Positions 49,962 through 57,174 of a stretch of DNA of 64,000 nt are shown here, one piece after another. The stretch comes from JAAFHB01 sp942493325 (GTDB lineage: Bacteria > Bacteroidota > Bacteroidia > Bacteroidales > Prolixibacteraceae): positions 5,642,001-5,706,000 of the forward strand of contig OW818689.1 in the NCBI GenBank assembly GCA_942493325.1, in the 5' to 3' direction. Within the stretch, counting starts at the first letter, position 1, and each line of letters starts with the position of its first letter. The notes under the pieces are model-generated. The model saw only the letters and a list, made by a program, of their open reading frames with translations, searched no databases and had not been told where the DNA came from. The position numbers and the translations under genes are program-made.

Positions 49962-50192
49962 TCATTTTAGCCATTCTTTATTTCTTGAAATAATATCTTC
50001 ATTTGAAACAATATTTCCCGATTTGTAATCTGTCTGACTTTCAGAAATCAGGGCATTTTCGAAATCGGTGAGTTTGTAGATTTCATTTTCCTCCCCTTCA
50101 GTTAAAAGTTTATTGAGGTAGTCAAGCAATTGATCGTCATCAGTATGTAATACTTTTTGAATTATGCTATCTTGAAGCTCTTTTGTTTTCAT
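49962..50192 (-). CDS. Small antitoxin-like protein (orphan)
   Basis: A 76-residue protein opening KTKELQDSIIQKVLHTDDDQL. Its middle is YKLTDFENALISESQTDYKSG, and it ends NEDIISRNKEWLK. The pattern (helical N-terminus, LTDFE...SE..DYK.G, then a terminal EWL) is typical of small antitoxins paired with RelE/ParE-type toxins in Bacteroidota. The expected toxin would start in the ATGA overlapping this stop, but that frame ends after nine codons (MKIFLKINC), so the partner is missing or destroyed. Confidence 0.6.
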   Translation of the reverse strand: MKTKELQDSIIQKVLHTDDDQLLDYLNKLLTEGEENEIYKLTDFENALISESQTDYKSGNIVSNEDIISRNKEWLK

Positions 50193-50231
50193 GATCTGTC
50201 AATTTCTATGACAAATATACAAAAACGACAG

Positions 50232-50272
50232 ATAAAGACCCTAAGGGTTTCTAAAACCCTTAGGGTCTTTAT
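50232..50272. repeat. Perfect 19-bp inverted repeat between divergent genes
   Basis: Arms 50232-50250 (ATAAAGACCCTAAGGGTTT) and 50254-50272 are exact inverses with a CTA loop. It sits upstream of both neighbours (starts at 50192 and 50321), so it does not terminate either gene. Confidence 0.8.
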
Positions 50273-50320
50273 ATCAATTATACGAATTTATCCGATCTTT
50301 GTACCTCAATTTTTATCACC

Positions 50321-50776
50321 ATGAATTTGAATTCTACAAAGCAGGAAATTATTGATAAAGCCCTCTCATTGTTTGATGAAGGATATGCCTGTTCGCAATC
50401 TGTCTTACTCGCTTATGCCGGCACCTTTAATCTCGATGAAACAACGGCCAAACGGATCTCTTCAACTTTTGGCGGCGGAATGGGACGGCTTCGTGAAAAA
50501 TGTGGCGCAGTAACCGGCGGATTTATGGTATTGGGTCTTGCTTTCGGCAATACCGATCCCGGGGACATGGATACCAAACTTTATGCCTATGATAAAGTGC
50601 AGGAATTAGACCGTCAGTTTAAAGCAATACACGGTACAACCATTTGTGCCGAATTACTTGAACTGCATGTAACCCGTGATGAAGTTATCGCACGGGAACA
50701 TCATCAGCTCATTTGCCGTAAATTAGTTGGTGATGCAGCCGGTTTAGTGTACGACACGATTGGAAGTGTTGAATAG
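50321..50776 (+). CDS. C_GCAxxG_C_C family protein
   Basis: A 151-residue protein of the family named for its cysteine pattern. GYACSQSV (~23-30), KCGAVTGGFMVLGLAFG (~65-81; the C-GAVTGG core), TICAELL (~109-115) and LICRKLV (~131-137) provide the spaced cysteines. FGGGMGRLREKCGAVTGG is the hallmark segment. These proteins are probably redox- or metal-associated and common in anaerobes; the function is not established. Upstream CGATCTTTG (~50293-50301) is a poor -7 candidate. Stands alone. Confidence 0.88.
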   Translation: MNLNSTKQEIIDKALSLFDEGYACSQSVLLAYAGTFNLDETTAKRISSTFGGGMGRLREKCGAVTGGFMVLGLAFGNTDPGDMDTKLYAYDKVQELDRQFKAIHGTTICAELLELHVTRDEVIAREHHQLICRKLVGDAAGLVYDTIGSVE

Positions 50777-50859
50777 CATAAGCCAATCATGAAGGAGCCA
50801 TTTGAATCAGGATATTTTCTCGCCTGAAATATGTCATAAAGTTTAATATAGTCTTGAAA

Positions 50860-51213
50860 TTATCTCGTCATAGCAAAAACAACAATCGATATGACAATAT
50901 AGACAATTGAAATTAAATAGTAAAGTTCTTTGTTGCCTTTGATTTTTAATTGATCTACAATCCTGATATATTTTTTTTTGACATAAAATTGCATGATTAA
51001 TGTAGAACCTGAAATGCTGACGGACGAGTAATATGTTATGTTTTTTCCTGTGATGGTTTCGGGGGAAAATAATGAAAGGACATTAAATGTAAAAAGTATA
51101 GTCAGAATAAAGATAGTTGCGAATACAGGTGACTCAATGTTTCCTGGTCTGTCATTATTTATAGCGTCAAAAAAAAGATAAATCGATGCGAATACGTTAT
51201 TCAAAAATTTCAT
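50860..51213 (-). CDS. Small membrane protein of unknown function
   Basis: A 117-residue protein with hydrophobic segments around residues 30-50 (PVFATIFILTILFTFNVLSLF), 63-76 and 97-115 (LYYLISIVYIVISIVVFAM). The middle is basic (YVKKKYIRIVDQLKIKGNK). Probably two or three membrane spans; I recognise no family. A/T-rich composition differs from the core genes and it lies in the accessory region, so horizontal acquisition is plausible. Confidence 0.6.
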   Translation of the reverse strand: MKFLNNVFASIYLFFDAINNDRPGNIESPVFATIFILTILFTFNVLSLFSPETITGKNITYYSSVSISGSTLIMQFYVKKKYIRIVDQLKIKGNKELYYLISIVYIVISIVVFAMTR

Positions 51214-51358
51214 ATTGTCCTATTAATAAAATTGAATCTTCAAATACCAAAGTAGTATTTCATTGTTTGCACAAAATTTTAAAATTACCAATAATCGAGT
51301 CCAATGGTCAGTGCAATTTGCTGTGATTTTTATTTTATGATTAGATGTGTTTACAATT

Positions 51359-51570
51359 GAATATAACGTTGGAAGCTACACGCTGAGGAGGATTGCGGAC
51401 AATTTCTTGTCCAGCTGTTTCTAATTTTTAGCTAACCGCAAACGTCTCGCAAATACACGCAAGGCGGGATTTAACTGATAAACTTCCTGGTGAGTATTGC
51501 CTTTCAATTTACTACTTACCTGTCAACGAAGCACCGAAACCCGACTTGCGGGTAGCTCGCTGTTATGTGC
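51359..51570 (-). repeat. attC-like imperfect inverted repeat (candidate integron recombination site)
   Basis: Read on the minus strand it begins GCACATAAC-AGCGAGCTAC (51570-51552) and ends GTAGCTTCCAAC-GTTATATTC (51379-51359). The outer boxes (GCACATAAC / GTTATATTC) and inner boxes (AGCGAGCTAC / GTAGCTTCC) pair imperfectly and the terminal box shows AAC^GTT, the organisation of an attC R''-L''...L'-R'. The ~212-bp length is longer than most attC sites. Confidence 0.4.
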
Positions 51571-51576
51571 CGTAGT

Positions 51577-52089
51577 TTATTCATTATCAGTTAGTTTACT
51601 GTATAATATCAAAGAATTTACATAGTCTGTATCAAATTCAATTGTCCTTATACTTTTCAATTTGTATTTTTCTGTCTCAACCCACCGTGCTTTTGGGTCA
51701 ATCTCTTTAATCACAATATAATCCTTTGTAGTCTTTACTAATTTGCCAACATAACATACAGTGTCATCCTTATTTTCTATTTGAAACGCACCAAATCTAT
51801 CCGACACTAATTGTAATGTCTCATTTATATCTGTCAGTGGGAAAATGTCCTCTTCTGTTGGTTGTAATTTTTTTAAAATCAAAACTTTCTCGCGAAACTC
51901 TTCAAAGTCATCTCTTTTATGCTTGAGGATCTTATTTGTCTTCAATAACATATAACCATCAATAACGTAGTCAACTGGGTTTTGCTTTATCAATGTCCAG
52001 TCATCGTTAAAATCAATTAAAAATCCAGATATAATATCTTTTCTGTCTCGATATTTAATTGAAATGAATTTTCCTTTTAATTCTTTCAT
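51577..52089 (-). CDS. Hypothetical protein, candidate gene cassette
   Basis: A 170-residue soluble protein (ATG at 52089; the frame stays open 19 codons upstream, crossing the attC-like box). It opens KELKGKFISIKYRDRKDIIS, has many charged residues and a beta-rich look (SGFLIDFNDDWTLIKQNPVDYVIDGY). The first ~60 residues resemble an SH3/Sm-like strand pattern, but I do not recognise a family. Low GC relative to core genes. It sits exactly between two attC-like inverted repeats in one orientation, as an integron cassette would. Confidence 0.6.
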   Translation of the reverse strand: MKELKGKFISIKYRDRKDIISGFLIDFNDDWTLIKQNPVDYVIDGYMLLKTNKILKHKRDDFEEFREKVLILKKLQPTEEDIFPLTDINETLQLVSDRFGAFQIENKDDTVCYVGKLVKTTKDYIVIKEIDPKARWVETEKYKLKSIRTIEFDTDYVNSLILYSKLTDNE

Positions 52090-52120
52090 GTCGTTTTGAA
52101 TAGGTCTGTCACTTACTATG

Positions 52121-52216
52121 GCACATAACGTCGGTGTAACCGCCACAGTGGCATATATTTTTGCCTTGTATGTAAACTGAACGTGGCATAAATATCCTGC
52201 GGTTAATAATGTAGTC
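52121..52216 (-). repeat. Second attC-like site upstream of the cassette gene
   Basis: On the minus strand the 3' end reads GGCGGTTACACCGAC-GTTATGTGC (52144-52121), complementary to the outer box GCACATAAC of the site at 51570. A partial partner TTAACCGC lies at 52206-52199. The left outer box is poorly conserved. Confidence 0.35.
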
Positions 52217-52303
52217 TGAAATTTATATTTTTAATATCAAAGGAAATGATTATTTACATAATTTCAAACTTTTAGTCGAAATAATAGTGGAATATTTTTT
52301 AAA

Positions 52304-53074
52304 TCAGAACTTCTCAAAAACCCCTAATCCAAATAAGGCGAAATCATATTTCACCGGATCATTTATATCCATCTTACGTAAATTGCCATCCAATTCTTCA
52401 AGTGCTTTCGAATCATTTAATTTTCTTGAAAGTAAGCCAAGTTTTCTTGCGACGTTTCCGGAATGCACATCCAGCGGACATGAGAGTTGGCTGGGAGAGA
52501 TTGATTTCCATATTCCGAAATCTACCCCACGGTCATCATTCCTGATCATCCACCTGAGGAACATGTTGATTTTTTTTGCCGCTGAACCTTTTGCCGGATC
52601 AGACACATGTTTGATCGTTCTGACCGGATGAGGCAATGAAAAGAATACCTGTTTAAATTCGTGAATTGCTGGCTGTGTAGAAAACTCACCCGCTGATTTT
52701 GCAAAAACCGTTTCGAGACCACCTTCATGGAGGTAAATATTTTTCAATGCCTTTATAAAGTAAACTAAGTCAATCGGGTTAAAAGTACGATGCACAAATC
52801 CTTCGAAACGAATCAGGTGGCTCTCCTTATGGTTCATGATAAAATCATAAGGAGAATGTCCCATCAGATTCATAAGTTTATTTGCATTTTTAATGATCAT
52901 CGTTCTGTTTCCCCAGGCAATAGTGGCAGCAAGAAATCCTGCGATCTCTATATCTTCTTTAAGTTCATACTGATGAGGTATGCTTATCGGATCAGATTCA
53001 ATAAACGCCGGATTGTTGTACTTATCCACCATCTCATCCAGGAATTCCTTTATTTCAGGGCTTATACTATTCAA
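52304..53074 (-). CDS. TIGR02757 family protein (DUF2400)
   Basis: A 256-residue protein matching the TIGR02757 family. Motifs are EDIEIAGFLAATIAWGNRTMIIKNANKLM (~39-67), GFVHRTFNPIDLVYFI (~91-106), KGSAAKKINMFLRWMIRNDDRGVDFGIW (~160-187) and LSCPLDVHSGNVARKLGL (~195-212). It ends KYDFALFGLGVFEKF. The conserved helical pattern and DVHSGNVARKLGL recall HhH-GPD-like folds, but no activity is established. A second, unrelated-by-position copy of the last ~15 codons lies at 54263-54322 on the plus strand. Confidence 0.88.
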   Translation of the reverse strand: MNSISPEIKEFLDEMVDKYNNPAFIESDPISIPHQYELKEDIEIAGFLAATIAWGNRTMIIKNANKLMNLMGHSPYDFIMNHKESHLIRFEGFVHRTFNPIDLVYFIKALKNIYLHEGGLETVFAKSAGEFSTQPAIHEFKQVFFSLPHPVRTIKHVSDPAKGSAAKKINMFLRWMIRNDDRGVDFGIWKSISPSQLSCPLDVHSGNVARKLGLLSRKLNDSKALEELDGNLRKMDINDPVKYDFALFGLGVFEKF

Positions 53075-53221
53075 TTTTAAACTCTTTTATGTGGTCAAAG
53101 ATACTCAAGAAAGGTGTTTGTTTCCAGCTAAATAATCTATACAACAACTGTGAAATTCCCTTGAGTGAATCGGGTATGCACAATTTAATTACAGAACTTA
53201 CAATTTAATAGGCAATATTTC

Positions 53222-53252
53222 TTGATCTCATCGGCATATTTGCCTATATTTG
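53222..53252 (+). promoter_or_regulatory. Bacteroidetes-type promoter of the Xre/RES toxin-antitoxin operon
   Basis: TTG at 53222-53224, 20 bp, TATATTTG at 53245-53252: an exact consensus match. Predicted start ~53259, giving a leader of about 13 nt before the ATG at 53272. Confidence 0.75.
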
Positions 53253-53271
53253 TATTATAAAGTCTAATATC

Positions 53272-53703
53272 ATGGAAACTATAAAAGAAAAACAACTTGC
53301 AGAATTGAGAAAAATCCCCGACAGCATATCTGACAGTGAAGTATTAGACTGGCTTCGATCGAAAGAGATAAATTGGGAATACATAAACATTTTCAAAGAT
53401 TATTCTTCACGTAGAGATGAAGAAATATCAGATATGCTAAACATCAGTGTCAGAACTCTGAGGAATTATAAAAAAACTGAAATTAAATTTAAAAGTAATA
53501 TAAAAGAGCAATTACTTCTTCTACTCTCTTTATACAAACATGGAAATGAGGTTTTTGGTTCGAGTGAGGAATTTAATAATTGGCTCAATTCTGAAAACTT
53601 CCATTTTGATGGTGTTGCCCCGGATACATTTTTAAATACAGTTTCTGGCATCAGATTTATTGAAGACAGATTAACAGCAATGGAATACGGAGATAATGTA
53701 TAA
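53272..53703 (+). CDS. Xre/MbcA/ParS-type antitoxin (partner of RES toxin)
   Basis: A 143-residue protein. A helix-turn-helix at ~50-75 (RRDEEISDMLNISVRTLRNYKK) is followed by the C-terminal toxin-binding DUF2384-like domain (LLSLYKHGNEVFGSSEEFNNWLNSEN, ~84-109, then LNTVSGIRFIEDRLTAMEYG). It represses its own operon and neutralises the RES enzyme (family knowledge). It ends 2 bp before the RES gene. The promoter upstream is a textbook match. Confidence 0.88.
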   Translation: METIKEKQLAELRKIPDSISDSEVLDWLRSKEINWEYINIFKDYSSRRDEEISDMLNISVRTLRNYKKTEIKFKSNIKEQLLLLLSLYKHGNEVFGSSEEFNNWLNSENFHFDGVAPDTFLNTVSGIRFIEDRLTAMEYGDNV

Positions 53704-53705
53704 TT

Positions 53706-54158
53706 ATGGAAATATTTCGTATTTCAATTAAGAAGCACTCCGAAAAGTTAACTGCCTCAGGCAGTGCAAACAGGTGGAATTTTGAAGGGCAAAATGTAAT
53801 ATACGCCGGATCTTCAAGGTCATTATTAACTTTGGAGCTGGTTGTGCATATGAATGCTGTCAAACCTAAGGTTGAATATAAAGTAATGATTATCTCTTTA
53901 GCTGATTTCGATCATTTAATAAAGCAAGTTATGATTGATGACTTACCTGATAATTGGAGAAAAATGGCGGCTTATTCGGTACTTCAAAAAATAGGATCTG
54001 ATTGGTATGAAAATCAAGAATCTTTAGTATTGAAAGTTCCTTCTGCTGTAATTCCACTCGAATACAATTATGTCATTAACACGGAACACATAGAATTTTC
54101 AAAACATGTTCACTTAGTAAGAACTGAAGATTATTTTTGGGACGCTAGACTATTTTAA
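53706..54158 (+). CDS. RES-domain toxin
   Basis: A 150-residue RES protein. Its defining residues are visible: Arg in IFRISIKK (residue 5 region) and in GSANRWNFEGQNVIYAGSSRSLLTLELVVHM (~19-49, with the Glu of LTLELVVH), and Ser in VPSAVIPLEYNYVINTEH (~111-128). RES toxins degrade NAD+ by phosphorolysis or hydrolysis and resemble ADP-ribosyltransferases. It is paired with the Xre-type antitoxin 2 bp upstream. The catalytic R-E-S set looks intact. Confidence 0.88.
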   Translation: MEIFRISIKKHSEKLTASGSANRWNFEGQNVIYAGSSRSLLTLELVVHMNAVKPKVEYKVMIISLADFDHLIKQVMIDDLPDNWRKMAAYSVLQKIGSDWYENQESLVLKVPSAVIPLEYNYVINTEHIEFSKHVHLVRTEDYFWDARLF

Positions 54159-54262
54159 AAAGACTGTGCCTATTCGGATAACAAGAGTTGTTGGTGTTTT
54201 ACGATATTGCGGAAGACGGAAAATAATGAATGATAATTAATTCATTAAAACAATATTCGTCA

Positions 54263-54322
54263 ATGAAGTATGATTTTGCCTTATTGGGACTGGGAGTGTT
54301 TGAGAAATTTTTAATTTATTAG
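54263..54322 (+). pseudogene. Relic 3' tail of a second TIGR02757 gene
   Basis: The frame ATG-AAG-TAT-GAT... encodes MKYDFALLGLGVFEKFLIY and a stop, matching the C-terminus of the intact protein at 52304-53074 (KYDFALFGLGVFEKF). Over the 15 shared codons I count nine base differences, eight of them silent. Upstream of it nothing similar remains. It ends 9 bp before the trmN6 start, so it looks like the remnant of a gene once in operon with trmN6. Confidence 0.8.
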
Positions 54323-54331
54323 TGTATGTAG

Positions 54332-55045
54332 ATGGGTCGAAATAACTGGTTTGAATTCAAACAATTCAGGATAGAGCAGCACAAAGCCGCGATGAAAGTC
54401 GGCACAGATGGGGTACTTCTCGGGGCGTGGACTCCCGTTGAAAACGCACGGCGGATTCTTGATGTGGGAACCGGAACGGGGCTTATCGCATTAATGATGG
54501 CACAGCGTTCGGATGCAATTGTTGAGGCTGTTGAAATTGATGAACATGCTTCCGCGGAAGCGGCATTTAATTTTGAACAGTCTGAATGGAACGACCGGTT
54601 ACGGGTTTATCATGCCGATTTTCAGGTATTTGCCGAGGAACCGCACGATCCTTACGATCTGATAGTCAGTAACCCGCCTTTCTTTATAAACTCATTGAAA
54701 ACTGCCAGTGCGGCCAGTGCAGTTGCGCGTCATAACGATCTGCTCACTTTTAATCAGCTGATCACCGGCGCGTATAAATTACTTGGCAAATCCGGACGAC
54801 TTTGTATTGTCATCCCTTTCACGAGTTGTACAGAATTCAGGGAATGTGCGCGTCTTGCTGGCTTTTATCTGCAACATCTGACGGTGGTTGTTCCAAAGAC
54901 AGGCAGAATTCCAAAACGGGTTTTATTGGAGTTCTCTGCTGTGCCATGCTATCCGGTTGATGATGAGTTAATTGTGCAGGACGAAACCGGCTTGTTCACA
55001 GGTGCTTATAAAAAATTAACTGCTCCGTTTTATCCCGCTTTTTAA
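54332..55045 (+). CDS. trmN6: tRNA1(Val) (adenine-37-N6)-methyltransferase
   Basis: A 237-residue SAM-dependent methyltransferase of the YfiC/TrmN6 group. It opens FEFKQFRIEQHKAAMKVGTDGVLLGAW, has motif I DVGTGTGLIALMMAQR (~44-59), the acidic SAM-ribose residue in VEAVEIDEHA, and the N6-adenine motif SNPPFF (~113-118). It modifies A37 of tRNA1-Val. Length and motif order are normal. Directly upstream is a relic tail of a TIGR02757 gene. Confidence 0.92.
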   Translation: MGRNNWFEFKQFRIEQHKAAMKVGTDGVLLGAWTPVENARRILDVGTGTGLIALMMAQRSDAIVEAVEIDEHASAEAAFNFEQSEWNDRLRVYHADFQVFAEEPHDPYDLIVSNPPFFINSLKTASAASAVARHNDLLTFNQLITGAYKLLGKSGRLCIVIPFTSCTEFRECARLAGFYLQHLTVVVPKTGRIPKRVLLEFSAVPCYPVDDELIVQDETGLFTGAYKKLTAPFYPAF

Positions 55046-55101
55046 AACATTTTATCAGTGAAATTCGTTAATATGTTGATAACAAATGTTAAAGTAAACG
55101 G

Positions 55102-55514
55102 ATGGATCTGTTTCAGGATATTAACTTTTGGGCAGTTTTACTTGCCGCATTTACCAAGGTGATCCTGGGCAGTTTTTGGTATTCACCCTTGATCCTCGGA
55201 AAGAGCTGGATGGATGAGAATCGTTTCACCGAGGAAGATTTTAAAAAAGGACACCCTTTGCGCCTGATGGCCATCTATTCGTTATCGTTTGCCTTTCTGG
55301 CCGCTCTGGCAATGTCTTTTTTATTACACCCGAATCTACCGCCTTCTCAGGTGCCGGATTTGGTGCCGTGGTCTCTATAGTATGGATTTCAACATCTAAA
55401 GCAAATACTACGCTTTACGAGAATTACTCACTTCGTCATTACCTGATTCATGCAGGTTACGATGTTTGCAGTTACACCGCCATGGGCGCTATTCTTGGGG
55501 CCTGGCACAACTGA
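55102..55514 (+). pseudogene. DUF1761 family membrane protein with a one-base frameshift
   Basis: The first frame (55102-55380) encodes a DUF1761 N-terminus: INFWAVLLAAFTKVILGSFWYSPLILGKSWM and two to three membrane segments. It then loses similarity at HPNLPPSQ and stops. Another frame continues it as ESTAFSGAGFGAVVSIVWIS, YSLRHYLIHAGYDV and AMGAILGAWHN to a TGA at 55514, the usual C-terminus. Adding one C near 55329 (CACCCG to CACCCCG) would restore a ~138-residue protein. It may be a recent mutation or a sequencing/assembly error. Confidence 0.85.
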
Positions 55515-55562
55515 AGGTATACCCGCCATCCTTTTGACAGGATCAAAAATGAAGTTGGCGAT

Positions 55563-57004
55563 TCAGTGTTTTTTATCAGTCAGCGTTGCCGCTATTTTAG
55601 AACGAAGCTGATCACTCAAATCAAGCAACTTTATCGAACTCCCCACCTTGTAAATATGCGGCATGATAAAGCGTTTGTGCTCTGCGGGTAATAATGCGGC
55701 ACGCGACAATAAATAGTCATGACAATCCATCGGAGCGGGTAGCGGATTGGTAATCGCCTTATTTTCATACACAATACTGTGCAGATTCTCTTTTTTCAAT
55801 CCTATGATGGTGGTGTACTTTTCAGGATGAACAGGGTTGTAGATCTGTTCGCAGGCATCAGGATCCTCGTTTTTAAGCAGGATGCCGTCACGGAAAAAAT
55901 TCCCTTCACTGTCGTAATAACGGTAGAGTGATTTTCTCCCGGGATAAGTCATTTTTTCGATGTTTTCTGAAATTTTCATGCGTGCTGTACCGTTACAAAA
56001 CGCAAGTTTATAAACTCCGTCAAGAGCCGCATCGGGTTTGCCGGTAACAAGTTCAGTCCCGACGCCATAGCCATCAATGGGAGCATGTTGTTCCTGCAGA
56101 CTTTTGATTACGTATTCGTTCAATTGGTTGGATACAAATATTTTAACATATTCAAGACTCGCAGCATCCAGCATTTTCCGGGCCTTTTTGCTCAGATAGG
56201 CCAGGTCGCCGCTGTCGAGCCTGACGCCTACTACTTTATTTTCCCGGGCTTCCATCTCTTTGGCGACAATAATTGTATTCGGAATTCCGCTCCGCAATGT
56301 ATCGTAACTGTCAACCAGAAGGATAGTCCGGTCTGGATTCGATCGTGCGTATTCGCGAAAAGCTGTGAGCTCATCTTCAAAACTTTGGACCCAGCTATGC
56401 GCCATGGTTCCGGAAACGGGGATATCGTATAAAAATCCCGCATGAACGTTTGAAGTTGAGGCTGCTCCTCCAATTATCGCAGCCCGGCTTGCCTGTATTC
56501 CACCGGTTCCATGTGCCCGGCGAAGACCAAAGTCGGAAAATGCCTTGTCACCACAAACTGATTTTATTCTGTATGCTTTTGTTGCTATGAGTGACTGGAA
56601 ATTCAGAATATTGAGCAGCAAAGTTTCAACAAGCTGAGCTTCAATGATATTTCCTTCAACGCGAAGAATCGGTTCCCGGGGAAAAACAATCTCCCCTTCA
56701 CGGACTGAATAAATGGTCCCGGTGAAACTAAAGTCTTTTAAATAGTCAAGAAATTCAGGCCGAAAGCCTTGCTGTTCAAGGTAGCTGATGTTTTCGTCCG
56801 AATAACGGAACGAAGATAGGGCATCCAGGAAATCGGCAAGACCGGCAAAAACCAGAAAACCCCCTTCGAAGGGATTGGTTCTGAAAAAATAGTCGAAGAC
56901 GGTTTGTTCATCCTTTTTCCCGGCGAAGAAATACCCTGAGCCATCATTAATTCATAGAAATCGGTATAAAGGCCTAAAGTTTCAGCGGTTGTATTTATTT
57001 TCAT
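55563..57004 (-). pseudogene. pncB: Nicotinate phosphoribosyltransferase with a one-base frameshift near the 5' end
   Basis: From the ATG at 57004 the frame encodes KINTTAETLGLYTDFYELMMAQG, a standard start of the enzyme, then drifts. The proper continuation (YFFAGKKDEQTVFDYFFR, then EGGFLVFAGLADFLDAL) is in the neighbouring frame. It runs intact to 55563 through DFGLRRAHG (~residue 150), GVRLDSGDLAYLSKKAR and GYGVGTELVTGKPDAALDGVYKL. A single missing base around 56936-56938 explains it. The intact enzyme (~480 residues) makes nicotinate mononucleotide for NAD recycling. All active-site motifs beyond the shift are present, so decay is very recent or this is a sequence error. Confidence 0.88.
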
Positions 57005-57065
57005 TTTGATATTTATTCATTCTTTTAACTTACGAAAACAGTATTTATAAAAGTAATTGATATAA

Positions 57066-57104
57066 AATACAAAAATCCCGGATACGTTCCGGGATTTTTG
57101 TATT
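57066..57104 (-). terminator. Terminator of purA
   Basis: A perfect 17-bp stem (AATACAAAAATCCCGGA with its inverse at 57088-57104) around a 5-nt loop. On the minus strand it ends in a TTTTTG tract. It lies 71 bp beyond the purA stop. Confidence 0.8.
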
Positions 57105-57174
57105 CATTGCTGGCCGATTTCAGACAGATCAGGTTCACCGCTTAACATCAGGCAAACATGAGTCTGTTTATTTC

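Noticed and set aside
57066..57104. Palindrome upstream of the pncB start as an operator
   Set aside because: It lies just past purA on the same strand and is followed by T-rich sequence, so a purA terminator is the simpler reading.
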